Source: Verrucomicrobiota bacterium (GTDB taxonomy: Bacteria > Verrucomicrobiota > Verrucomicrobiia > Chthoniobacterales > UBA10450). From it: DNA of 38,151 nucleotides. The stretch lies in assembly GCA_003221195.1 (NCBI GenBank), contig QHQO01000169.1, forward strand, positions 1 through 38,151, written 5' to 3'. How positions within the stretch are numbered: the stretch's first letter is position 1; each line of letters starts with the position of its first letter. The position numbers were made by a program, and so were the translations under genes. Shown one piece after another: positions 6,891-15,142 of this stretch. Under the pieces are notes generated by a model. The model did not search any database, was not told the origin of the DNA, and worked only from the letters and a program-made list of their open reading frames with translations.

Positions 6891-7484
6891 TTACCGCTGC
6901 GCCTTCTCCAAACGCTTCCTGACCTGGTCTTTCTCGTGGCGAACATCTTTCAAGTGACTCTGGAGAAGCGGCAACTGCGATGCTTGCGGATTCGGAGAGT
7001 GGCGAAGAGTTTTGTTGTTCTTACCTCCGTAATACGCTGGTCCCGGTTTCTTCGCCCCACCGATACGGAGAAGTAATTCATCTTCCTGCCTCTGCAGTTC
7101 CTCGTAGCGGCTTTGCAGCGCGCGAAGCTCATTCTGTCGAGTTTGTTGTTCTGCTCGATATTGATTTGCCTTTTGGGTCGCTTCCGCTTCCCGCCGCGAG
7201 GCTTCTGCTTGCTCCTTTCGGACTTGGTCGAGTCCGGCACTTTGCTGGGCTGAGTAATTGGCGGCTCTTTGAGGATCATAGCCGAAGCGCTGCTGAACGT
7301 CCTTAGGAAGTTCGGTGAAATAAATTTTGGAGATGCCAGCCTTACTGGTTACGACGATGCCGTCCGGTTCGACCCGGCTTACAGTGGCGTCCTTATATTC
7401 CTTTCCAGTAACTGTTTTAAAATCGTCAGCTTGCGCGACTGAGATGAATGACAGGATCAGAAAGCTGAGAAGTTTTATCTGCAT
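6891..7484 (-). CDS. Exported coiled-coil protein of unknown function
   Basis: This 197-residue protein has a clear signal peptide ([19 protein letters not shown]) followed by a short beta domain ([20 protein letters not shown], then [19 protein letters not shown]). That domain recalls the small SH3-like or DUF-type leader seen in many Verrucomicrobia exported proteins. From about residue 75 to 140 the protein is a charged helix rich in Gln, Glu and Arg ([40 protein letters not shown]), a predicted coiled coil. A basic tail follows. I know no function; a periplasmic scaffold or binding role is a guess. It reads in the same direction as the discoidin/barrel gene, with the repeat between them, so co-transcription is possible. 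It diverges from the GH26-like gene. Confidence 0.75.
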   Translation of the reverse strand: MQIKLLSFLILSFISVAQADDFKTVTGKEYKDATVSRVEPDGIVVTSKAGISKIYFTELPKDVQQRFGYDPQRAANYSAQQSAGLDQVRKEQAEASRREAEATQKANQYRAEQQTRQNELRALQSRYEELQRQEDELLLRIGGAKKPGPAYYGGKNNKTLRHSPNPQASQLPLLQSHLKDVRHEKDQVRKRLEKAQR

Positions 7485-7579
7485 CCGTTGCTTCGATCAC
7501 CGGCATTCTGCTGTTAAATATAGTTTTCCAGCAAGGAAAATTGCCCAGATTCCTGCGCACACCGTGATCGAACAGCTGT

Positions 7580-7636
7580 AATGGGAGGGTGCCGCCCGCA
7601 AAAACCCGCCACGATTGCAGCCGGCACGGCTGCCTC
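7580..7636. repeat. REP-like intergenic repeat
   Basis: The segment GGGTGCCGCCCGC, then GCAGCCGGCACGGCTGCC and CTCTACAG, contains two short palindromes. It lies between the divergent coiled-coil and GH26-like genes and looks like a dispersed non-coding repeat. A reading frame that starts inside it at 7581 should not be taken as the N-terminus of the GH26-like protein. Confidence 0.55.
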
Positions 7637-7706
7637 TACAGTTATTGCCTTCGAAGCCGCTTCGACTCTGGACACACCATTTTTTGTACGGACCGTGCGA
7701 AACCAA

Positions 7707-8828
7707 ATGCGCAGCCATGCAGTTTTTATCGTGATCGCTGCAGCGATTGCATCTAACTTCGCGCTAATTGGCTGTCGCCGGGGAGTAGCTGTCTCGCAGG
7801 TCGATCCGAATGGCCCGGTCGAGGTGGCGATTCCTGAACATGGCGCATACACCGGCGCCTTCATGGATTTTGGCGACGCGGAGGACGACGTCACTTTAGA
7901 GACAATCGAGGAGTTCGAGCAGATGGTCGGGAAGCATCAGGCCATCATTGCGTCGTCCAGTTACTGGGGAGAACAAAATTTCCCCGTGGACAATCTCAAT
8001 GTCATCTGGCGGCACGGTTCGCTGCCGCTTGTGTTTTGGTCGCCATGGGACCGGCCCTATGAGGAGGATCATGGGCCGGACAAGTTTAGTTTGACCGCGA
8101 TTATTTCTGGCAGGTGGGACGCGTACATCGACAAGTGGGGCGACGCCGCACGGAATTTTGGTCATCCAATGATTGTCGTGTTCGGCGTGGAAATGAATGG
8201 CACCTGGTTCCCGTGGTCAGGATCCTACTACGGCGGCGGCGAATGGAACAAAGACCAGAACAACTGGAAAGGTCCAGAAACATTTCGCAAAGCGTTTCGC
8301 CACGTCGCGGATCGCGTCCGAGCGCGTGGCGCTTCAAACATCAAGTGGATGTTTCATACGAACAATTATCCCTATCCGTACGAAACCTGGAATTGCGCGG
8401 CTGCCTACTATCCGGGTTCGGATTACGTCGATTGGCTCGGCCTGAGCGTTTATGGACAGCAGTACAAGGACGAACCAAACCCGGATATTCCTTCGTTGGT
8501 GAACTGGCCCTACGAGGAAATATCCAGGCTCGACCCGCATAAGCCAATCATGATCGCCGAATGGGCGACGGGCGAGTTCCCGCACTCGGCGGAAGGAGGT
8601 GGGGTTGGCAAAGCCAAGTGGATTGCGCAGGGACTTACGCTGTTTCGCACGCGTTATCCGCGCATTAAGGCGGCGGTTTACTGGCATGAGCGCTGGCAGA
8701 ACGCCGATGGATCTTACAGCAACCTGCGTGTGAACTCTTCCGTAGAATCGCTACGGGCGTATCGCGAAGGCGTAGCAAATCCTGATTGGCGGGGGGATTT
8801 GATTCTGCGAGCGATTCCGAAAAGGTGA
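7707..8828 (+). CDS. GH26-like glycoside hydrolase, lipoprotein
   Basis: From ATG 7707 the protein is 373 residues. It starts with a lipoprotein signal whose lipobox is L-I-G-C (Cys 23), so the enzyme should be anchored to a membrane. The rest matches family GH26 (beta-mannanase/xylanase-like, retaining). GAYTGAF near residue 47 opens the barrel. VVFGVEMNGTWFPWSG has the acid/base candidate Glu162, and KPIMIAEWATGE the nucleophile candidate Glu285. IKWMFHTNNYPYPYETWN and DYVDWLGLSVYGQQY are typical barrel strands. Compared with the usual H-E-M-N-G motif, the residue before Glu is Val. That is a change of a substrate-contact position rather than a catalytic one. Substrate is unknown, but mannan or a related beta-glycan is the first guess. 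Together with the discoidin/barrel protein nearby it suggests use of external polysaccharide. Confidence 0.85.
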   Translation: MRSHAVFIVIAAAIASNFALIGCRRGVAVSQVDPNGPVEVAIPEHGAYTGAFMDFGDAEDDVTLETIEEFEQMVGKHQAIIASSSYWGEQNFPVDNLNVIWRHGSLPLVFWSPWDRPYEEDHGPDKFSLTAIISGRWDAYIDKWGDAARNFGHPMIVVFGVEMNGTWFPWSGSYYGGGEWNKDQNNWKGPETFRKAFRHVADRVRARGASNIKWMFHTNNYPYPYETWNCAAAYYPGSDYVDWLGLSVYGQQYKDEPNPDIPSLVNWPYEEISRLDPHKPIMIAEWATGEFPHSAEGGGVGKAKWIAQGLTLFRTRYPRIKAAVYWHERWQNADGSYSNLRVNSSVESLRAYREGVANPDWRGDLILRAIPKR

Positions 8829-8894
8829 TGGAGACGGCCCGCCCTCGGGCCGCTGCTGCCTAACTCTTCGGCGCGAAGGCGCGCCGACTCCATC
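8827..8894. repeat. Palindromic element 1
   Basis: GATGGAGACGG (8827-8837) and CCGACTCCATC (8884-8894) are inverted ends. Inside are CGGCCCGCCCTCGGGCCG and CGGCGCGAAGGCGCGCCG, each able to form a hairpin. It begins at the stop codon of the GH26-like gene and may serve as its terminator, but it has no T-run. Confidence 0.6.
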
Positions 8895-8954
8895 GTTCCG
8901 CGTTAGATGTCGAGAGACAGCCTTGCCCCTGAGCGAACTCGGAGAGAGACTGGC

Positions 8955-9043
8955 ATGATGGAGGGGCGAGCTCCGCGAGCTTCTTCTCAAGCGGATCATC
9001 CGAGGACGCTCGTTAGGCGTCGCAGAGCTCCGCCCTCCATCAT
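8955..9043. repeat. Palindromic element 2
   Basis: Arms of 19 bases at 8955-8973 and 9025-9043 (ATGATGGAGGGGCGAGCTC against GAGCTCCGCCCTCCATCAT) match at 17 of 19 positions. The right arm contains the TGA of the minus-strand gene ending at 9040. The core holds CTCGTTAGGCG, which by chance resembles an attC right core. Elements 1 and 2 fill the space between convergent genes. Confidence 0.65.
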
Positions 9044-9931
9044 TCCGCATCAACACGTCGTTTCTCTGTCGGCGCGCTTTTCTGAAGGTCGAGCGCGATT
9101 TTCCAAGTGCCGTCTGATTCAAGGCGCCAGATGCAGAGATAGATTCCATGCTGCATGGCATGGTTCTCCTCGGTTGAGAATTCACCATATTCGTACGCGA
9201 GATCAAGCGGATCACTTGTGCCCGCACCACCTGGCGTGCGAGTCGTTTTTGCATCCTCCTCTGCAAGCATTTTCTCGCCAGCCGCCTTGCCAACGGCAGG
9301 GAGTTGGCCTTTGCGATAAATGCGAATGTCGTCGCTGGCGTTGTCGCTGATCGCGTCGGCTTCACCGTCCTTGAGCGATTCTGCAAAGCTGTGTTGTATT
9401 TTTTCCAGATTAGCGCTTCCAGACTCTGGACGGTGATTGGGAAAGTTCGGAACGTACGTTCTGATTTCGGTCTCGGCTGCTTCTGCGTGGGGCTGGCTTA
9501 GTCCAACATCCAAGGCGACCTTCCACATGTTGTCTTTGTTCTTTTGCCAGATTGTAACGAAATGTCCGGACTCCTCAGGTTTTTGTACGTCACGCGCTTT
9601 GCTTGATTCCCATGGTCCCGTCGTATAACCGAGTTCGCCGCTCCGCGAGATCGAGGCGAAGGCAGGCCGCCAGGTTATGGCGGGATTCCTTCACTTCCCG
9701 CCAAAACTTTTTCCCGTTGACTGCACTCGGCGCGAAGATTACCGCATCGTCGGCGAACACCGAGATGGACGCTTCGCGAAATCCTTTTTCGGCGGCTAGT
9801 TTGGCGTAAGCCTTTTCTGCAGCGATGAGTGAACCGACGACCTTTTCAAGATCGACGTCTTCTGCGTGCGCTCCTGCGACAGCTACCAATGCGACGAGCG
9901 GGAAAAATTTCGATCGCATAGACAAATTCAT
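9040..9931 (-). pseudogene. Exported double DUF4440 protein, frameshifted
   Basis: Two overlapping frames make one gene. The N-terminal frame starts at ATG 9931 (or 9919) with a signal peptide (MRSKFFPLVALVAVAGAHA). It continues with LIAAEKAYAKLAAEKGFREA and VFADDAVIFAPSAVNGKKFW. It loses sense at about 9684-9688 (after EVKE). From there the next frame continues the same domain (PAITWRPAFASISRSGELGY, then GPWE, HFVTIWQKNKDNMWKVALDV). It goes on into a second DUF4440-like domain (LEKIQHSFAESLKDGEADAI, then YLCIWRLESDGTWKIALDLQ) and stops at 9040. One extra base, or two missing, explains the break. Restored length is about 296 residues. The second domain alone is intact as a frame, but no start or signal peptide is seen for it. 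Confidence 0.75.
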
Positions 9932-9971
9932 CGGCTGGCGGCGTCTTGGAAATAAAGACCGTGAAAAGGTC

Positions 9972-10463
9972 ATGGACAACATCGCAAACCATGAGAATTG
10001 GAAGAGTTGCTTTTCTGAAATCGGTCCGGGCCTGCTGCTTTTTGCCCGGCAATGGACACGATCGGCAGCTGACGCCGAAGACATTGTCCAGGAAGCCTTC
10101 GTCAAGTTTTGGCGGCGAAACCACACGATCAATAATCGCGCGCTGCTTTACGCCACCGTGCGTTCGATCGCTCTCGATTTTATTCGTCGCGACAAACGCC
10201 GCGCCCGACGCGAGGCCACTGTTTTTGCCCACGCCGATTCAACCGTCGAGCCGCAGTTTGAATGGGAAGATGAGGCGCAATCGGCACTCGCCGCGGCAGT
10301 CAACTGCTTGCCACACGACCAACGCGAGGTGCTCGTCTTGAAAATCTGGAACGAACTCACCTTTAGCGAGATCGCCGGCGCACTCGGTATTTCTCAAAAT
10401 ACTGCGGCGTCGCGATATCGGTACGCTCTGGCCAACCTGAAGAAAAGCTTACAACCCCAATGA
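9972..10463 (+). CDS. ECF-type RNA polymerase sigma factor
   Basis: This 163-residue sigma-70 family protein (from ATG 9972) has region 2 with the DAEDIVQEAFVKFWRR motif for core RNA polymerase binding and -10 recognition. It ends with region 4, a helix-turn-helix: LPHDQREVLVLKIWNELTFS, then EIAGALGISQNTAASRYRYA, which reads the -35 box. The length fits a minimal ECF sigma factor. An upstream in-frame ATG at 9825 would overlap the divergent DUF4440 gene, so I prefer 9972. The stop codon overlaps the ATG of the next gene (ATGA at 10460-10463), so the two are translationally coupled. The genes behind it (a membrane protein and a PDZ protein) suggest an envelope-sensing regulon. The target promoter is not recognisable here. 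Confidence 0.9.
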   Translation: MDNIANHENWKSCFSEIGPGLLLFARQWTRSAADAEDIVQEAFVKFWRRNHTINNRALLYATVRSIALDFIRRDKRRARREATVFAHADSTVEPQFEWEDEAQSALAAAVNCLPHDQREVLVLKIWNELTFSEIAGALGISQNTAASRYRYALANLKKSLQPQ

Positions 10464-11002
10464 ACGATTTCCAGGAGCTTGAGAATGAGTTGAGAGCGTT
10501 ACGGCCCGCGCGGCCTTCACCTGTACTTTTGGAGCGCATCGAGGAAGCGATGGTCGAGAATTGTCGGGCAGATGCTTCGCCTGCCGGGCAACCGGCGCGG
10601 TTGCCCTACAATTGGTTGTCGTTAGGATTTGGCCTCGCGGCCGCGGCAGTTTTGCTCTTGTTCGCGGTCCTGAGCATGGAACACCGACAGGGGAGCGACA
10701 AGGAAATCGCACAAGTAGCACCGGCGTCCGAAACAAGACCGGTGGTTCCTGCCTTATCGGGTGGACGCGGTGTCGATGGATCGATCTCCTCCAACAAATT
10801 CGTGCCCGCTGGCGCGACGCAGGTCGTCTATAACACTCGGAACGAGGGGTTGCAGTTCGCTGACGGCTCGAGGGAACCGTTGAGGCGACTTCGTTATCAA
10901 ACGCGACAAACGTGGCAATGGCGTAACCCCTCCACAGGCGCATCGCTTCGCGTTTCTTACCCCAGCGAGGAAGTTGTTCTCATTCCGGTTTCCGGCCAAT
11001 GA
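10460..11002 (+). CDS. Single-span membrane protein, possible anti-sigma factor
   Basis: This 180-residue protein begins in the ATGA overlap with the sigma factor. The first 48 residues are cytoplasmic and charged (MNDFQELENELRALRPARPS). One hydrophobic segment follows at about residues 52-69 (WLSLGFGLAAAAVLLLFAVL). A C-terminal outer part ends in LRRLRYQTRQTWQWRNPSTG. Position and layout suit an anti-sigma factor that holds the sigma factor at the membrane until a signal arrives. However, no zinc-binding anti-sigma motif (H-x3-C-x2-C) is seen, so this is inference from context. The RYQTRQTWQWRNPSTGA segment resembles a tail found on other Verrucomicrobia membrane proteins in such operons. 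Confidence 0.7.
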   Translation: MNDFQELENELRALRPARPSPVLLERIEEAMVENCRADASPAGQPARLPYNWLSLGFGLAAAAVLLLFAVLSMEHRQGSDKEIAQVAPASETRPVVPALSGGRGVDGSISSNKFVPAGATQVVYNTRNEGLQFADGSREPLRRLRYQTRQTWQWRNPSTGASLRVSYPSEEVVLIPVSGQ

Positions 11003-11020
11003 TTTAACCAAATAAAAACC

Positions 11021-12091
11021 ATGAAAATAAAACTGAATGCTATCATCGCATGTCTCGCCTTCCTGCCGATTGCGGGATTTGCGCAGACACCGCCCGCGCC
11101 GCCACCAGCGCCCGGTCATCCCCCAGGGCCGCCAGGTGGCCATGAAAAAGCGCCCAAAGTTCCGGCGATATTTCTCGGCGTAGAAACATCACAAGTGCCA
11201 ACTGTGGTAAGCGAACAGCTAGGCCTGTCCAAGGGGCTTGGGTTAGTCGTCGAGTACGTTGTGCCCGATAGCCCTGCCGCGGCTGCGGGCGTTCAACAGA
11301 ACGATATTCTCAAAATGCTGAACGACCAGATTCTGATCGAACCGAGTCAATTGCGAAAGCTCCTACAGACGTTTTCTGACGGCGCGGACGTGACGCTCAC
11401 GATTTTGCGCAAGGGCCAGGAGCAGAAGGTCACCGTCAAGCTCACAAAAAAGGAAAGACCGCAGCGTCATTCCTGGACGCCCGGGGACAAACACGAAGGG
11501 CACTGGGATTTCGATGAAACAGGTGATTTCGGCGAGGAGATGCAAGGTTTGAAAGAACAGTTGCAGGAGCAACTCGGTGCACAACGCGGCATGATCCGTG
11601 GAGCGGTCGTGAAAGCTCACGAGGCGGCGAGACGCGCACGGGAAGACGCCCGCCGCGCCGCGCGCGAAATTCGCATTCTCAGTCAAGATCATGGCGCGCT
11701 CAAAGCCACCAGGATCGACCTCGGCAACGCGCAAATCGTTTTCTCCGATGATAAAGGCGAGATGAAGGTGGAAAACGTGGATGGCAAAAAATTGCTGACC
11801 GCGAAAGATCCGCAGGGAAAACTGCTCTTTAGCGGACCGGTCGAGACGAAAGAGGATCGGGATAAAATGCCCGCGGATGTTCGTGAGCGTTACGAAAAAT
11901 TGCAGCAAAATGATTTACCCGAGGTCGCGCCTGGAGCAGACGCCGACGAAGAGAATGAGGACGATGCCGACGAGGATGAGGACGCAGCGCAATTGACTGA
12001 CACGGTTTGCGCGCCGCTGCGCGTTCAATGGTGCGTGGTTGCAAGCGAAGTTAAGGACCGCAACAAGGCAAGGCTGAAGCAAGCAAGCTAA
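11021..12091 (+). CDS. Exported PDZ-domain protein
   Basis: This 356-residue protein has a signal peptide (MKIKLNAIIACLAFLPIAGFAQ) and a Pro-rich linker. A PDZ domain sits at roughly residues 45-145 (IFLGVETSQVP, then VVEYVVPDSPAAAAGVQQND and LTILRKGQEQKVTVKLTKKE). The GVQQNDIL loop is typical of HtrA-type PDZ domains, which bind C-terminal peptides. No protease domain is present. The middle is a charged helical region (AVVKAHEAARRAREDARRAA); the C-terminus has an acidic run (residues 303-325) and a Cys-containing tail that fits the family poorly. It lies 18 bases behind the putative anti-sigma gene, in one operon. A role as periplasmic sensor or regulator of the anti-sigma protein is plausible but unproven. 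The odd last 30 residues could reflect a late frameshift. Confidence 0.8.
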   Translation: MKIKLNAIIACLAFLPIAGFAQTPPAPPPAPGHPPGPPGGHEKAPKVPAIFLGVETSQVPTVVSEQLGLSKGLGLVVEYVVPDSPAAAAGVQQNDILKMLNDQILIEPSQLRKLLQTFSDGADVTLTILRKGQEQKVTVKLTKKERPQRHSWTPGDKHEGHWDFDETGDFGEEMQGLKEQLQEQLGAQRGMIRGAVVKAHEAARRAREDARRAAREIRILSQDHGALKATRIDLGNAQIVFSDDKGEMKVENVDGKKLLTAKDPQGKLLFSGPVETKEDRDKMPADVRERYEKLQQNDLPEVAPGADADEENEDDADEDEDAAQLTDTVCAPLRVQWCVVASEVKDRNKARLKQAS

Positions 12092-12112
12092 ACGTTGACG
12101 ATCTTGGGCTGA

Positions 12113-12170
12113 GGAGAAACTCCGTCGAGCGCCTTAACCTGGCCTGGCCGGCCGCTCGGCGGAGTTTTCC
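12113..12170 (+). terminator. Hairpin behind the sigma/PDZ operon
   Basis: GGAGAAACTCCGTCGAGCG (12113-12131) is nearly the inverse complement of CGCTCGGCGGAGTTTTCC (12153-12170), with a GC-rich loop. It lies 22 bases after the PDZ gene's stop and ends in TTTTCC, so it may terminate that operon. It could also be a dispersed palindrome. Confidence 0.5.
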
Positions 12171-12295
12171 TTTCTGTTAAATATTTTTCAAAGAGGCGCA
12201 GCGAGAATGCTGTAACGGGCTTCATGTTTCGCCTTCGGCGATTCATTTTGCCATCGTCTTCGGAGAAGCCGATCCAACTGAAGCTGGGCTTGTAA

Positions 12296-12510
12296 TTAGC
12301 GCTAAAGGCGCAGCATTCAATCTCGAGCCTGAGGCATCGCCCCACGAATTCGAATTGCCGTGTAAATAAGGGCTGAAAGCGCGTTTCAATCGGGCGAGTC
12401 AATCGAACTCGGACTGGTGATGAATCGCGCTTTCAGCGCTGGCGTTTGGCCCTCGATAAACCCTGGGGCGTTGCCCCAGGCTCAAAGTGACATGGCGCCT
12501 TGGCGCTAAA
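12296..12510. repeat. Nested-palindrome repeat element, copy 1
   Basis: About 215 bases with mirror-like order of three inverted modules. The outer pair is AGCGCTAAAGGCGC (12298-12311) and GGCGCCTTGGCGCT (12494-12507). The middle pair is GCCTGAGGCATCGCCCCA and CCTGGGGCGTTGCCCCAGG. The inner pair is GCTGAAAGCGCG (12372-12383) and CGCGCTTTCAGC (12426-12437). A second copy lies at 29652-29870. It has no reading frame and fills most of the 560 bases between the PDZ gene and the ammonium transporter gene. It looks like a non-autonomous mobile repeat. Confidence 0.7.
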
Positions 12511-12651
12511 CACAAAGAAAGGTGGAACGCTTTGTCTTCACCGCGTTGGGCGAATAAATGCGGCTCTGCCGCTTGGCTTGTGATTCCTGCCACTTGCGCC
12601 ATGGCATTTTCCTTGCCGCGTTAAATCCGCGCGCTATAACGAGAGCGCGTA

Positions 12652-14121
12652 ATGATGCGGCTCTTTTTGCTCACAGCAGTCATTGCGCTTTCTTCTCCGC
12701 TGCATGCGCAAACGTTGTCGCCTTCTGCTTCGCCGTCTCTGGAGCAGCGCGTTGCCGACTTGGAAGCCTACGTGAATAATTCGGCACGCGGCGCCGATTC
12801 AACGAACGCTTCGGCAGCATCAAACATCTCGGGCCCTGGTCCTGCGAGCAATGCCTGGATGATGACCTGCGCGGCACTGGTACTTTTCATGACGCTGCCA
12901 GGACTCGCGCTTTTTTACGGTGGCCTCGTTCGCGCGAAGAATGTTCTTTCTGTACTGGCGCAGTGTCTCGGCATTGCCGGCTTAGTGACGATCCTCTGGT
13001 GGCTGGCGGGTTATTCCCTCGTTTTTTCCCGTGGCTCGCCGTTCATCGGCGGATTGAAGTTTGCATTTCTGAACGGTGTCGATGGGCGACCGAACGGTGA
13101 TTATTCGTACTGGGTCTCGCAGAATGTTTTCGCGATGTACCAACTGATGTTTGCAATTATCACCCCGGCATTAATCATCGGAGCGGTTGCGGAGCGGATG
13201 AAATTCGCGGCTGTGCTTGTTTTTGTCGGAGTCTGGATGTTTGCCGTCTATTTTCCAATCGCGCACATGGTCTGGGGAATCGATGGCTGGATGAACGGAG
13301 TTTGGAACCCTGTCGCGAAGATCACGGCGATCGATTTTGCTGGCGGAACAGTCGTCCACATGAGCTCCGGATGGTCGGCCCTGGTCTTGTGTATTCTTCT
13401 CGGGCACAGGCTCGGGTTTAGAAAAGAAATCATGGCGCCGCACAGCATGGTGCTTTGCATGGTGGGAACGGGTTTGCTGTGGGTGGGTTGGTACGGTTTC
13501 AATGCGGGAAGCGCTCTGGCGCCGGATGGAATCGCCGCGAACGCGTTCATGAGTACGACTCTTGCCACCGCGGTGGCTTCATTCACCTGGGCAATGCTCG
13601 AATACGCGTTGCGCGGCAAACCCAGTGTGCTCGGATTTTGTTCCGGTGCGGTGGGCGGATTGGTCGTAATCACACCGGCCTGCGGATACGTCGCACCGAC
13701 CGGGGCAGTAATTATCGGAATTGCCGCGGGAATCGTCCCGTTTTTCGCCTGCACGAAATTGAAATCGTGGCTGGGCTATGACGATGCGCTTGATACTTTC
13801 GGGATCCACGCAGTGGGCGGGACGCTCGGCGCGTTCCTCACAGGCCTTCTCGCGACAGCCAATGTGAATCCAAATCTTTTATTAAGCGTCGCCGGATCGG
13901 CCAATCCTGCGACGCGAAATGGTCTTGCAAGGATGGTGGGGCACACCCTGTGGGTGGAACAATTAAAAGCAATCGGGATCACGATTGTGTTCGCGGTAGT
14001 AGGCAGCGCAATCATCGGTGCAATTGTCAGAGGCCTGATTGGTCTCCGGATCGCGCCCGAGATCGAGCGGCAGGGACTCGACATCAGTCAACACGGTGAA
14101 GAGGGCTATATTACTTCGTGA
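12652..14121 (+). CDS. amt: Ammonium transporter (Amt family)
   Basis: This 489-residue inner-membrane protein has a signal peptide (MMRLFLLTAVIALSSPLHAQ), a short helical linker and then about 11 membrane segments. Family signatures are plain: FYGGLVRAKNVLS, the DFAGGTVVHMSSGWSAL signature with the first pore histidine, and DTFGIHAVGGTLG with the second. These histidines conduct ammonium/ammonia. The length is that of Amt proteins with an extra N-terminal domain of about 65 residues (LEQRVADLEAYVNN), likely a short coiled coil before the channel. No PII gene (glnK) is next to it. The extra N-terminal domain occurs in many soil-bacterial Amt proteins. Start: ATG 12652, with a second ATG one codon later. 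Preceded by the palindromic element. Confidence 0.93.
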   Translation: MMRLFLLTAVIALSSPLHAQTLSPSASPSLEQRVADLEAYVNNSARGADSTNASAASNISGPGPASNAWMMTCAALVLFMTLPGLALFYGGLVRAKNVLSVLAQCLGIAGLVTILWWLAGYSLVFSRGSPFIGGLKFAFLNGVDGRPNGDYSYWVSQNVFAMYQLMFAIITPALIIGAVAERMKFAAVLVFVGVWMFAVYFPIAHMVWGIDGWMNGVWNPVAKITAIDFAGGTVVHMSSGWSALVLCILLGHRLGFRKEIMAPHSMVLCMVGTGLLWVGWYGFNAGSALAPDGIAANAFMSTTLATAVASFTWAMLEYALRGKPSVLGFCSGAVGGLVVITPACGYVAPTGAVIIGIAAGIVPFFACTKLKSWLGYDDALDTFGIHAVGGTLGAFLTGLLATANVNPNLLLSVAGSANPATRNGLARMVGHTLWVEQLKAIGITIVFAVVGSAIIGAIVRGLIGLRIAPEIERQGLDISQHGEEGYITS

Positions 14122-14202
14122 TCCGAGATCTGTGATCCGTTGCCCGATTCTCGAATTAGGAAAATTGAATTACGCGATCTTTTGTGCGGGGTCCGTTAGC
14201 CA

Positions 14203-14616
14203 ATGAACCAAGACAAGGAACATCTACAACTGCTTGCGATCTTTCATTACGTTGCCGCCGGGCTGGCCGCGATGTTATCCTTTTTCCCGCTCCTATATTC
14301 CGTGGTGGGTGGGTTCTTGCTTTATGCCGCGCACCATCCGGGCTCGGGTAACCAAGAACCGCCGCCGGCAGTCCTCGGTTGGGTTTTTATTGTTCTGGGC
14401 GCGCTCTTCTTTCTCGCTGGCGCGACGATGGCGATCTGTATTCTAATCGCTGGCCGATCGCTCGCGCTCTGCAAACGCTACTCGTTCGCCCTCGTGATGG
14501 CTTGCATCGAATGTCTCTTCATTCCCTTTGGAACAATTCTCGGCGTGTTTACCATTGTTGTACTTTCGCGCGAATCGGTGAAGGCCCTGTTTTTAACGGC
14601 GGAAACGCCAGGTTGA
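14203..14616 (+). CDS. Small polytopic membrane protein
   Basis: This 137-residue protein has four hydrophobic segments: residues about 10-40 (two close segments, LLAIFHYVAAGLAAMLSFFP), 57-80 (AVLGWVFIVLGALFFLAGAT) and 95-118 (ALVMACIECLFIPFGTILGV). The final short motif VLSRESVKALF is common in small bacterial membrane proteins of unknown function. I do not recognise a named family with certainty. It reads in the same direction as amt, 81 bases behind, with ATG 14203; co-transcription is possible but the gap shows no clear link. It converges with the minus-strand CRL gene. Confidence 0.75.
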   Translation: MNQDKEHLQLLAIFHYVAAGLAAMLSFFPLLYSVVGGFLLYAAHHPGSGNQEPPPAVLGWVFIVLGALFFLAGATMAICILIAGRSLALCKRYSFALVMACIECLFIPFGTILGVFTIVVLSRESVKALFLTAETPG

Positions 14617-14631
14617 ATCTCCACTTGGATT

Positions 14632-15072
14632 CTAAGGAGCAGGCGATGGAGATGCCGCTCTGATTCCTGCTTCAACCCAGCGCCCCGGCAGATGGCTTCC
14701 CGTGCCTCCACCGACCCATACGTAATGTGTGATTTGTTTTTGTGCTGAGGGGCGCAGATCGAAGTCGATACGCGAATTTTTCCCAGTCGCCTTTACGGTG
14801 ATGGAGGCTTTTACTGTGCCGCTTGCGGTCAGACTCATTCTATAGACGCCTCTCGGCAACATGACAGTGTAATGGCCGCCGACATCCGTGCGGCTGGTAA
14901 TCGGCGAGAGTTGTCCGCCTTTTTGCTCAAACCGGATTTCAGCGTCTTTGAGAAGACGGCCATCCGTGCCCACGACATTTCCTTCAATGGAGGAAGTCTG
15001 CGCTGACAGTGTCGCTGAACAAGCGAGCGCACCTGTGAACAGAAGACTGGCAACAAAGCACAGGGAAGTCAC
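14632..15072 (-). CDS. Exported carboxypeptidase-regulatory-like (CRL) protein 2
   Basis: GTG 15072 gives 146 residues beginning with a signal peptide (TSLCFVASLLFTGALACSA). ATG 15177 is open but overlaps the gene before it and adds repeat-like sequence. The mature part is a CRL (prealbumin/transthyretin-like) beta sandwich: SIEGNVVGTDGRLLKDAEIR, then GHYTVMLPRGVYRMSLTASG and RIDFDLRPS. It ends with the motif TGSHLPGRWVEAG. CRL domains are small binding folds often found on exported proteins. The same closing motif is found in the neighbouring CRL protein 1 and at the C-terminus of the kinase upstream, which ties the three into one family. It is the most diverged of the three. Read downstream of the kinase on the same strand. 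Confidence 0.75.
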   Translation of the reverse strand: MTSLCFVASLLFTGALACSATLSAQTSSIEGNVVGTDGRLLKDAEIRFEQKGGQLSPITSRTDVGGHYTVMLPRGVYRMSLTASGTVKASITVKATGKNSRIDFDLRPSAQKQITHYVWVGGGTGSHLPGRWVEAGIRAASPSPAP

Positions 15073-15142
15073 AAACCAACATTGCGCCAATGTTGAAGAT
15101 GCCGCAATGTGGCGTCCCGTTAGAGCAGTGTGGCGCGGCGGC

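Noticed and set aside
8859-8906. CCTAAC ... GTTAGAT pair behind the GH26 gene, like a small attC
   Set aside because: Only about 48 bases, no attC stem pattern, no cassette gene attached; the hairpin belongs to palindromic element 1.
12399-12602. Minus-strand frame over the nested-palindrome element
   Set aside because: Runs through the palindromic modules and resembles no protein.
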